Shown here: positions 44,153 through 50,337 of the stretch, piece after piece
How the letters are laid out: every line of letters begins with the position of its first letter
Numbering within the stretch: the first letter of the stretch is position 1
NCBI GenBank assembly: GCA_030649055.1
Contig: JAUSGH010000012.1
Span: 1 to 50,337 of the forward strand
Source: a bacterium
Lineage (GTDB): Bacteria; Patescibacteriota; Minisyncoccia; UBA6257; JAUSGH01
Length of the DNA: 50,337 nucleotides
Direction: 5' to 3'
The notes under the pieces: generated by a model
Told to the model about the DNA's origin: nothing
Databases searched by the model: none
Seen by the model: the letters and a program-made list of their open reading frames with translations, nothing else
Translations under genes and position numbers: made by a program

Positions 44153-44692
44153 ATGCTGAACGAATTGACGCTGAGCGAGGCGTGGGAAAAGGAAGCAAAT
44201 CGTTTGCGCTCCCTGCCCAACCCCGTGCGTGAAGCGTTCGCCAAGCATGCGAGAAATGAAGCGCTGCGGAGGTGGACGGGGACGCATAAGCGCAAGGCGG
44301 AGGATCTGCCGACGGCGGTTGCCGCCGGAACCACCGAACTCCGCGCGTTCTTCGCCGGTTTGGAGGGCGCGCGCATGGAGTCATTGCTGCGGGCAAGCGG
44401 CAGGCGGATCGAGCTGGGGAAGGCGATCGTGATGGGATTCTCCGGGGAGTACGTCGTTGAAGAACACGGCATGTTCCTGGAGTTCTGCAGCCTGCGGGAG
44501 TGGGAGAATCGGGGAGGTAGAGCGACCAAGTGGAGATTCCATCTCACCGTTGAGGAAACGGTGTGGGTCGTGCTCGCGTGCCAGTGGCGGAAGCCGGAAG
44601 AAGTCGCGCAGGCCCTGCGCGAGGAGGTGGCAATCATTCTCCACGGCTCGCTGGACTCGCATGACCCGATCAATAGGAAGCGGAGAGAGTAG
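44153..44692 (+). CDS. Protein of unknown function before the cassette array
   Basis: A 179-residue soluble protein, mostly helical, with Arg/Glu-rich helices (SEAWEKEANRLRSLPNPVREAFAKHARNEALRRW) and a central beta part (IVMGFSGEYVVEEHGMFLEFCS). No family recognised. CGGAGGTGA precedes the ATG. Promoter and hairpin terminator of its own make it a single-gene unit like the three cassettes downstream, but the protein is not obviously related. Confidence 0.68.
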   Translation: MLNELTLSEAWEKEANRLRSLPNPVREAFAKHARNEALRRWTGTHKRKAEDLPTAVAAGTTELRAFFAGLEGARMESLLRASGRRIELGKAIVMGFSGEYVVEEHGMFLEFCSLREWENRGGRATKWRFHLTVEETVWVVLACQWRKPEEVAQALREEVAIILHGSLDSHDPINRKRRE

Positions 44693-44700
44693 CGTACGAA

Positions 44701-44731
44701 CGAGGCAGTCCCGCATTACGGGACTGCCTCG
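44701..44731 (+). terminator. Hairpin after the 44153 gene
   Basis: CGAGGCAGTCCCG-CATTA-CGGGACTGCCTCG, 13 bp. Only a weak U-tract (AACTCGTTT). Confidence 0.7.
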
Positions 44732-44749
44732 AACTCGTTTCAAGATTTG

Positions 44750-44778
44750 TTGACGCCCTAGGATTTTCTCGCTATGCT
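44750..44778 (+). promoter_or_regulatory. Cassette 1 promoter and shared leader
   Basis: TTGACG, 17 bases, TATGCT, followed directly by GGTTGCAGATTGGTTTAGG and then CAGTTGGAGG. The same arrangement recurs at 45240 and 45852. Confidence 0.8.
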
Positions 44779-44818
44779 GGTTGCAGATTGGTTTAGGTTT
44801 CAGTTGGAGGATGCTCGC

Positions 44819-45175
44819 GTGGTAGATAACAGCGACTTCGACGGCGCAAAATGGCGATGCGCAGACGAATTCGCCAAGTTCTGGGATGGCCCGGAGGGTG
44901 TGGCGGCTCGGGCGGTACTCAAGGAGCGTAAGAAGACAATCACGATCGGGAAGGAGGAATGGACTGGCGGTTGGCACACCTTCGTGCTCGATGGGCAGGG
45001 TCACACGGACTATTCGGATGGGGGATCGCGTTCTAACCCGCTGACGGCCTTCGGTATCGTGTCGTTGTGGCTGGTGCAGGATGCGTCACGTAAGCCAAGC
45101 GACTTCATGCCCTGGCTGGATGCGGAACTTGCGAAGGCGAAGTCTCCACGCCCATGGTGGAAGTGGTGGGGATAG
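44819..45175 (+). CDS. Cassette 1 protein of a novel tandem family
   Basis: A 118-residue protein of unknown function. Core pattern shared with the next two genes: an acidic start, FAKFWDGPEGVAARAVLKERKKTITIG, a variable beta stretch, NPLTAFGIVSLWLV and a closing FMPWLDAELAKAK. The GTG start at 44819 has TTGGAGG at the right distance. An ATG at 44774 gives a longer frame but lies within the -10 box and is rejected. Own promoter and terminator. Confidence 0.7.
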   Translation: MVDNSDFDGAKWRCADEFAKFWDGPEGVAARAVLKERKKTITIGKEEWTGGWHTFVLDGQGHTDYSDGGSRSNPLTAFGIVSLWLVQDASRKPSDFMPWLDAELAKAKSPRPWWKWWG

Positions 45176-45195
45176 CGGAACGAGCGTGTATGCGC

Positions 45196-45239
45196 GGGGC
45201 AGAGTCCGGAACATCGGACCCTGCCCCGAACCATTTTTG
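45196..45239 (+). terminator. Cassette 1 terminator
   Basis: GGGGCAG/CTGCCCC with inner GTCCG/CGGAC, then AACCATTTTTG. It merges into the -35 of cassette 2. Confidence 0.8.
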
Positions 45240-45268
45240 TTGACGCTTCTCGATTTTCCCGATATGCT
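45240..45268 (+). promoter_or_regulatory. Cassette 2 promoter and shared leader
   Basis: TTGACG, 17 bases, TATGCT, then GGTTGCAGATTCGTTTAGTG and GTTCCAGTTGGAG. Confidence 0.8.
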
Positions 45269-45309
45269 GGTTGCAGATTCGTTTAGTGGTTCCAGTTGGA
45301 GATATACTG

Positions 45310-45798
45310 ATGAGCGCGTTTGCCGGGAGATGTCGTCGCGCTGCCGATCGGTATCGGCGGAATCGCGATTGTTTCATTCCCAACATCAAGTATCCGCCGG
45401 ACGTGGAGTCCGAGATTCAGGACGCCGCGGAGAAATTCCAGAAGTTCTGGGACGGGGCGGATGGCGAGGCCGCTCGGAAGATGCTCAAGGAGAGCGGGAA
45501 GTTCGTGGAGTTCGGCCGCGACGAGCACGGAGTGGTGGACTTTTTCCATGGTGAGGGTCACCACCGGATGTTCGGCACCTTGCTGGTGCAGACGAACCCC
45601 TACGCCTCCTATGGCATCGTCCGTAGTTGGTTGGAGAGCGAGCCGGGCCGTGAGCCCAAGGGGTTCATGCCATGGCTCAAGTCGAAGCTCTGGGAGATCG
45701 TTGACGCTGCGCCGAAGCCGAAGAGGGCGAGGAAACCGAAGAAGCCGGCGGCGTATGCGGTGTCGGATGGCACGGCGGGTTGCGAGCGACAGGGCTAG
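45310..45798 (+). CDS. Cassette 2 protein of a novel tandem family
   Basis: A 162-residue protein. A basic N-terminus (MSAFAGRCRRAADRYRRNRD) precedes the family core FQKFWDGADGEAARKMLKESGKFVEFG, NPYASYGIVRSWLE and FMPWLKSKLWEIV. A Lys/Pro/Ala-rich tail is unique to this copy. The start at 45310 follows TTGGAGATATACTG. The in-frame ATG at 45271 lies just after the -10 and is rejected. The core is about 40 per cent alike to cassette 1 by eye. Confidence 0.7.
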   Translation: MSAFAGRCRRAADRYRRNRDCFIPNIKYPPDVESEIQDAAEKFQKFWDGADGEAARKMLKESGKFVEFGRDEHGVVDFFHGEGHHRMFGTLLVQTNPYASYGIVRSWLESEPGREPKGFMPWLKSKLWEIVDAAPKPKRARKPKKPAAYAVSDGTAGCERQG

Positions 45799-45805
45799 TT
45801 ACGTG

Positions 45806-45843
45806 CGGGACGAGTCCGATGGACTCGTCCCGAACTTATTTTT
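45806..45843 (+). terminator. Cassette 2 terminator
   Basis: CGGGACGAGTCC-GAT-GGACTCGTCCCG, then AACTTATTTTTAAT. Confidence 0.85.
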
Positions 45844-45851
45844 AATCTCGG

Positions 45852-45880
45852 TTGACGCTTCTGAGCTTTCTCGTTATGCT
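45852..45880 (+). promoter_or_regulatory. Cassette 3 promoter and shared leader
   Basis: TTGACG, 17 bases, TATGCT, then GGTTGCAGAATCTCTTAGTG and GTTCCAGTTGGAGG. Confidence 0.8.
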
Positions 45881-45921
45881 GGTTGCAGAATCTCTTAGTG
45901 GTTCCAGTTGGAGGTACAGAT

Positions 45922-46257
45922 ATGAGCGTTGAACTTTGCGACAGTGCATCGCTCGACGAGGTGGAGGCGGCGGTTGAGGGCTTTCTGAAAAGTCCTGAGG
46001 GCGTAGTTGCTCTCGAGAAGATCAGGGTCGCGGGGAGTTGTCTCACAATCAACAATCTCCGCACGCACGCGGACGTGCTTTGCGAAGGAGGCTTTTGTAT
46101 GGATGTGCCGTATTTCGGAATGCACTGCTTCGGATCCGGCCGTCCGTTGAAGACTATCATCGCGGACTGGGCAGCGAAAGTTCGTCGCCCGGCTTCGGTC
46201 TTCTTGCCGGCATTGAAGGCCGGACTCGACAAGATCGGCAAGGCGAGTGGCAAGTAG
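45922..46257 (+). CDS. Cassette 3 protein, diverged member of the family
   Basis: A 111-residue protein. The family core is present but weaker: VEGFLKSPEGVVALEKIRVAGSCLTI, a Cys-rich beta stretch (DVLCEGGFCMDVPYFGMHCFG), then PLKTIIADWAAK and VFLPALKAGLDKI. TTGGAGG lies eleven bases before the ATG at 45922. Own promoter and terminator. The function is unknown; the Cys residues are not shared with the other copies. Confidence 0.7.
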   Translation: MSVELCDSASLDEVEAAVEGFLKSPEGVVALEKIRVAGSCLTINNLRTHADVLCEGGFCMDVPYFGMHCFGSGRPLKTIIADWAAKVRRPASVFLPALKAGLDKIGKASGK

Positions 46258-46266
46258 CGTTCGAAC

Positions 46267-46306
46267 GGGGCAGAGTCCGAGACATCGGACCCTGCCCCGA
46301 TCCATT
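46267..46306 (+). terminator. Cassette 3 terminator
   Basis: GGGGCAG/CTGCCCC with inner GTCCG/CGGAC, then GATCCATTTTC. Nearly identical to the cassette 1 terminator. Confidence 0.8.
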
Positions 46307-46370
46307 TTCGACAGACGCGCTGTGAATTGTTACACTATAAATGAAGTTAAATATTGCGAATCATTGTAGT

Positions 46371-46418
46371 GGTTCGACAAGCTCACCAACTATTATATCC
46401 TGAGTTTATCGAAGGATT
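46371..46418. repeat. TTCGACAAGCTCA...TGAGTTTATCGAAGG repeat pair
   Basis: An inverted pair of the CCTGAGCTTGTCGAAGG family just before the HD gene. Confidence 0.7.
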
Positions 46419-46428
46419 TCCATTGCTC

Positions 46429-47691
46429 ATGTTTCGAATTCCAAAACTCGTTTCCGATCCCATTCTCGGCCTTGTTGATATCGGGCCGGTGTTGCCAATG
46501 GTTGACGCGCGGCCGTTTCAGGAACTTGCTTTCAAGCACCAACTTGGGCTTACATTTTTGCTCTATCCCGGAGCAACGCATACGCGCAAAGAACATTCGT
46601 TCGGCGCATATCAGCGCACTAAAGTGTTGATGGAGGAGTGGCTTGCGAAGGATTTTGTGACGAAAGACGAAGCCACAACCGTCGCCGCATACGCCTTGTA
46701 TCACGACATCGGGCACGGCCCGTTTTCGCACGCCGTTGAATCATTACGCAAAATTGACCATAAGGAATACGGGCTGAAGCTCGTGAAAGGACTAAAAAAA
46801 GAAATTGAGTCCGCGGGCGTAAATTACAAACTTTTCATTGAGCTCTTTGAACGCAAACACCCGCTCTATGCGGCGGTCGCGGACCGCAACCTCGGCACCG
46901 ACAAGTTGGACTACTTGGAGCGCGACGCATTCTACACCATCCGCGAAGGCCCGGGCGTGGATTATCTTTCAAAATATATTTATTTTGTTGACGGCCACGT
47001 GGTGATTGACGAGCATGCGATTGATGAAACAAAAGCCATTCAGGAGTTCTATATTAAAATCACTAAAAATGTCTATTTGCGGAAGCGCGCCATCATTTTG
47101 CAGGGGCTGATGCAGGCGATGACGTATCAACTGCTGGAGGACGGTTTGTCGCTTGCAACGCTCTATACATTGACGGACTTCGGACTTTTGGGCCGGTTTG
47201 AACTCTCCAAAAATTCGTATGTGCAGTTTGGCTACCAATGTTTGCTTGGCGGACATTTCCCGAAAACCGCGATTGAGCTTAAAGACGCGCAGTTTGTGGG
47301 CACGGTCACTTCGGCTGGAAAACTGATGGCAATCCGCGCGATCACGAGCGCCGAGATGCAGGGGTTAAAAGATCTGGGATTATCGCATGATTTTCCCGCG
47401 CTCCGCGCAATGGAGGCGCATGTGGCAAAACTCGCCGGAGTCCCGGTGCAAGAAATTCTCATCGTTCCGCCGCTCTTCACCGAACGGCTGCACATTGAGG
47501 ACGTCCGCATCTATCGCGCCGGAGGGAAAGTGGATTTAATGAGCGCCGTGTATCCGCATCACTTCCGCGCGATGGAAGAGCACGCCATGTCCTATGACGG
47601 CTTCCGCGTTTGCGCTTTCGGCGACGCGCGCGAAAAGGTGCAGAAAAAATCTAAAGCAATTGTTGATTATATTTTAAGCTTATTAAGGTAG
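46429..47691 (+). CDS. HD-domain protein of the dGTPase/SAMHD1-like family
   Basis: A 420-residue cytoplasmic phosphohydrolase-like protein. Substrate and metal elements in order: FQELAFKHQLGLTFLLYPGATHTRKEHSFG (about 25-54), the HD motif AYALYHDIGHGPFSHAVESL (about 77-96) and RNLGTDKLDYLERDAFYT (about 153-170). This order is that of dNTP triphosphohydrolases and their YdhJ-like relatives. dNTP hydrolysis is plausible but not proven. The start at 46429 avoids translating the upstream repeat. No SD. Confidence 0.83.
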   Translation: MFRIPKLVSDPILGLVDIGPVLPMVDARPFQELAFKHQLGLTFLLYPGATHTRKEHSFGAYQRTKVLMEEWLAKDFVTKDEATTVAAYALYHDIGHGPFSHAVESLRKIDHKEYGLKLVKGLKKEIESAGVNYKLFIELFERKHPLYAAVADRNLGTDKLDYLERDAFYTIREGPGVDYLSKYIYFVDGHVVIDEHAIDETKAIQEFYIKITKNVYLRKRAIILQGLMQAMTYQLLEDGLSLATLYTLTDFGLLGRFELSKNSYVQFGYQCLLGGHFPKTAIELKDAQFVGTVTSAGKLMAIRAITSAEMQGLKDLGLSHDFPALRAMEAHVAKLAGVPVQEILIVPPLFTERLHIEDVRIYRAGGKVDLMSAVYPHHFRAMEEHAMSYDGFRVCAFGDAREKVQKKSKAIVDYILSLLR

Positions 47692-47692
47692 C

Positions 47693-47747
47693 GCTTCGAC
47701 TAGCTCAGCGTATAAAAGATATTTCCTGAGCTTGTCGAAGGATTACA
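47693..47747. repeat. CTTCGACTAGCTCAG...CCTGAGCTTGTCGAAGG repeat pair
   Basis: Two inverted copies fill the space between the HD gene and gatB. Confidence 0.75.
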
Positions 47748-47757
47748 TTAAATCTCT

Positions 47758-49218
47758 ATGGACTATATTCCCACCATCGGTCTCGAAATCCACGCGGAGC
47801 TCAAAACGAGGACAAAAATGTTTTGTCATTCGTTGAATGATCCGTTGGAAACAAAACCGAACGTGAACATTTGTCCCGTTTGCACCGGTCAGCCCGGCAC
47901 GCTCCCCACCATCAATAAGCGGGCGATTGAGCTGATGGTAAAAATCGGACTTGCATTGGATGGAAAAATTGCCGAACGCACAAAATTTGACCGTAAAAAT
48001 TATTTTTATCCCGATTTACCGAAGGGCTACCAGATTTCGCAATATGACCAACCGATTGTTTCCGGTGGAAATTTGCTCGGCGTTCGTATTACGCGCGTGC
48101 ATCTTGAAGAAGACGCGGGACGGCTTCTTCATAGCGAGGGAGGTCCTGAATCAAGTTCAGGACGACCAGCTTCGCTGGTCGACTATAACCGCGCCGGTTT
48201 GCCGCTGATGGAGCTCGTCACCGAACCGGATATTACCAACGCAAAGCAGGCAAGCGAGTTCGCGAAAGAATTGCAACGCATCCTGCGGTACTTGGACGCC
48301 TCGGACGCGGATATGGAAAAAGGACAAATGCGTGTGGAGGCGAACATCTCCATTCGCCCGAACGGCACGGAGAAGCTCGGTACAAAAGTGGAAGTCAAAA
48401 ACCTGAACTCCTTCCGCGCGGTGGAGGACGCGATTGCGTATGAAATTGACCGGCAGCAAGCCGTGCTCCTCGGCGGTGGCAAAATCATTCAGGAAACCCG
48501 CGGCTGGGATGAAAATAAAAAAGAAACGTTCAGTCAGCGTATTAAAGAAGAGGCGCATGACTACCGCTATTTTCCGGAGCCGGATCTGCCGCAGTTGGTG
48601 ATGAGCGAAAGCGGCATTGATGTTGTGGCGCTGAAAAAAGAAATTCCCGAGCTCCCGATGGCGAAGCGCGATCGGTTTATGGCCGAGTACGCGTTGTTGC
48701 ACGACCAGGCGGATGCGTTGGTCGCGGAGCGCGCAAACGCCGATTATTTTGAGCAAGCCGTGTCCGAGCTTGAAACGGAAGAGGGCGGTAAACGCAGTGA
48801 GGCGGTAAAACTGCTATACAACTATTTCTCCAGCGACTTCTGGGGACTCTTGAAAGAGTTGGGCATTCCGCTCGCGGCGTCAAAAATCACGCCGGAAAAC
48901 TTTGCTGATCTCATTATGCTTCTCGCGACAAACAAGATCTCCAGCCGTTCGGCGAAAGATTTGCTGCGCAAGATGAACGAAACCGGATCTGACCCGCGGG
49001 AACTCGTAAAAACCGGTGGACTTGAACAAATTTCCGACACTGCCTCTCTTGAACCCATCGCGCAAAAAGTGATGGAAGAAAATCCGAAAGTGGTAGCGGA
49101 CTACAAAAAAGGCAAAACCGCGGCGATCCAGTCGCTCATCGGCAAAACCATCGGCGCGACCAGCGGTAAAGCAAACCCTAGCGTGGTCAAGGAAATCTTT
49201 GAGCGGCTGTTAAAATAA
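47758..49218 (+). CDS. gatB: Asp/Glu-tRNA amidotransferase subunit B
   Basis: A 486-residue kinase-like subunit that activates the misacylated tRNA and receives ammonia from GatA. Start IGLEIHAELKTRTKMFC, cradle motifs CPVCTGQPGTLP and FDRKNYFYPDLPKGYQISQYDQPI, MRVEANISIRPNG, helical and YqeY tail domains to residue 486. Insert EGGPESSSGRPAS (about 128-140) before LVDYNRAGLP comes from a palindromic repeat (GTCCTGAA-TCAAG-TTCAGGAC). Located 20 kb from gatCA. Confidence 0.96.
   Translation: MDYIPTIGLEIHAELKTRTKMFCHSLNDPLETKPNVNICPVCTGQPGTLPTINKRAIELMVKIGLALDGKIAERTKFDRKNYFYPDLPKGYQISQYDQPIVSGGNLLGVRITRVHLEEDAGRLLHSEGGPESSSGRPASLVDYNRAGLPLMELVTEPDITNAKQASEFAKELQRILRYLDASDADMEKGQMRVEANISIRPNGTEKLGTKVEVKNLNSFRAVEDAIAYEIDRQQAVLLGGGKIIQETRGWDENKKETFSQRIKEEAHDYRYFPEPDLPQLVMSESGIDVVALKKEIPELPMAKRDRFMAEYALLHDQADALVAERANADYFEQAVSELETEEGGKRSEAVKLLYNYFSSDFWGLLKELGIPLAASKITPENFADLIMLLATNKISSRSAKDLLRKMNETGSDPRELVKTGGLEQISDTASLEPIAQKVMEENPKVVADYKKGKTAAIQSLIGKTIGATSGKANPSVVKEIFERLLK
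48143..48181 (+). repeat. GTCCTGAATCAAGTTCAGGAC repeat inside gatB
   Basis: GTCCTGAA/TTCAGGAC palindrome plus a second small hairpin GACCAGC-TTC-GCTGGTC, read in frame within a surface loop. Confidence 0.75.
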
Positions 49219-49224
49219 TTGTGT

Positions 49225-50337
49225 ATGAATAGAAATATGCTGCGGTTGTTTATTGTCATTGGGATTTTTCTTTCCATCCCCGCATATTCCGCATCTGCCC
49301 AAACCTAGAGCGCGCAAACGTCGGGGACTTCCGACAGCCTTAGCGGCGTTTCATTTGTGAATTCGACAACGGGGTGGGTAGTGAGTAATGTTGCGACCAT
49401 TTTTGCAACGACAGACGGCGGCTCAACATGGACTGCGCAGACATCAGGCACGTCAAATCCGCTCCTCGATGTACACTTCGTGAATTCTACGACCGGTTGG
49501 GCGGTGGGCGCGAATGGAGAGGTTCGTGTGACAACGAATGGCGGTTCAACTTGGAGTGGACAGACATCGGGCGTTGCAATTTCTCTAAATGGAGTTTTCT
49601 TTACAGACGCGTCGAATGGTTGGGCGGTAGGCGCGAGCGGCGTAATCCGCGCGACAACCAACGGCGGCTCCACTTGGAGTGGGCAAACCTCTGGCACTGC
49701 TGAGATTTTGAACGACGTTTATTTCGCTGATGCAAATAACGGCTGGGCGGTCGGAAATAGCGGCACGATTCTCACAACAACTAACGGCGGCTCCACTTGG
49801 AGTGCGCAAATTTCAGGAACCACCGACGGACTTTATGGTGTGTCATTTGTAAGTGCTTCAATCGGCTGGGCGGTTGGTGGTGATTCAAGGGGCGGGACGC
49901 AGGCAATTCTAAAAACGACAAATGGCGGTTCCACCTGGACGGCGCAAACCGGCACCACCGATGAGTTGATAGGTGTTGCATTTGTGGATTCAAATACCGG
50001 CTGGGTCGTGAGTAATACACCGGCGATTCTTGCGACGACCAATGGCGGTTCCACATGGGCGACGCAGGCGCCTGGCACCGCGAATGCCCTCGATGCTGTT
50101 TCGTTTATTGACGCAACGACCGGTTGGGCAGTGGGTGATGCCGGCACCATCCTGAAATTCACCGGCGCCGCGGGATCGTCATCAACTGGTAATCCCCGCG
50201 CCCCGCTTTCATTTATCGAACAACAGCGTCGTCTTGCCCTTCACCTCACCCCAAACACCCCTTCTGCCGCGCGCGTGCTTCCGCTCACATGCTCCAACGG
50301 CGATTGCCCGCTTGATATTGAATTCACATATGATCCG
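49225..50337 (+). pseudogene. Secreted BNR/Ycf48-like repeat protein with an in-frame TAG at codon 28
   Basis: The frame from ATG 49225 encodes a signal peptide (LRLFIVIGIFLSIPAYSASA) and then TAG at 49306-49308. The same frame stays open to the window end for 343 codons. These encode about seven repeats of roughly 45 residues (FVNSTTGWAVG...TTNGGSTWSAQTSGT), a BNR/Asp-box-like propeller as in Ycf48 proteins, followed by a different domain (PLSFIEQQRRLALHLTP...). The TAG stands exactly where the repeats have the Trp of TWSAQ, so one G-to-A change explains it. Real nonsense mutation, sequencing error or amber readthrough are all possible. The 3' end is beyond the window. Confidence 0.75.

Noticed and set aside
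44774-44818. ATG at 44774 as start of the cassette 1 gene
   Set aside because: It lies within the -10 box TATGCT of the shared promoter; the same position in cassettes 2 and 3 is plainly untranslated leader.
46354-46428. N-terminal extension of the HD protein from a TTG at 46354
   Set aside because: The extension translates a known dispersed repeat and is not part of the HD fold; ATG 46429 fits better.

Overview
The window looks like a chromosomal segment of a reduced-genome bacterium of the Patescibacteria (candidate phyla radiation), most likely a parcubacterial lineage. The grounds are: a compact type IV pilus locus directly beside gatCA, ligA, murD, pheST, gyrB and secE-nusG-rplK; a phenylalanyl-tRNA synthetase beta chain with no room for the N-terminal tRNA-binding domain; rplK not followed by rplA; seven scattered single tRNA genes, none with an encoded CCA; and housekeeping genes that mostly lack a Shine-Dalgarno sequence. 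TGA is used as an ordinary stop, so the recoded CPR lineages are unlikely. The exact lineage cannot be fixed from sequence reading alone.

Layout. 1-615: 3' end of guaB. 630-7960: accessory stretch of small or unfamiliar genes (paired zinc-ribbon proteins, a two-domain cytidine-deaminase-like protein, a CrtC/AttH lipocalin-like protein, a PDE-like HD protein, membrane zinc-ribbon proteins) with tRNA-Ser(CGA), Arg(CCU), Ala(GGC) and Ser(UGA). 7968-22188: comF, then a nearly complete type IV pilus locus (pilM, pilN, pilO, pilP-like, pilB, pilT, pilC, major pilin, pilD, four minor pilin-type genes and a large secreted repeat protein). 22264-30134: ligA, an accessory membrane protein, a small winged-helix regulator between two palindromes, gatC-gatA, an orphan HTH protein, tRNA-Asp and murD. 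30135-34191: a highly folded intergenic element, an NlpC/P60 peptidase, tRNA-Met, a GT-C-like membrane protein, initiator tRNA, a PKD-domain protein and a HAD phosphatase. 34226-44095: pheS-pheT, two unknown genes, gyrB with a 432-residue HNH intein, secE, nusG, rplK, tmk. 44092-46306: one unknown gene followed by three successive cassettes, each with its own near-identical promoter and leader, a related small gene and a terminator. 46429-50337: a dGTPase-like HD protein, gatB, and a BNR/Ycf48-like secreted protein whose codon 28 is TAG.

How the parts fit. The pilus block can build and retract a pilus: PilB/PilT motors, PilC platform, PilMNO(P) alignment complex, PilD peptidase and pilins, with the 666-residue protein a candidate tip or surface component. 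GatCAB is complete but split (gatC-gatA at 26 kb, gatB at 47.8 kb). PheST, LigA, MurD, GyrB and Tmk are core.

Three cross-cutting patterns stand out. (1) Two translation-initiation styles: core genes are leaderless or SD-less, whereas nearly all unfamiliar accessory genes have a strong GGAGG-type site, and many have their own promoter and terminator. (2) Many families of short dispersed repeats lie between, and sometimes inside, core genes; they are translated within LigA, GatA, MurD, GatB and probably PheS, and supply the leader peptides of three prepilins. (3) Several large multi-branched inverted-repeat structures (16.4-16.6 kb, 28.3-28.6 kb, 30.2-30.4 kb) are not explained by known genes. 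All calls come from reading the sequence; no database search was run.
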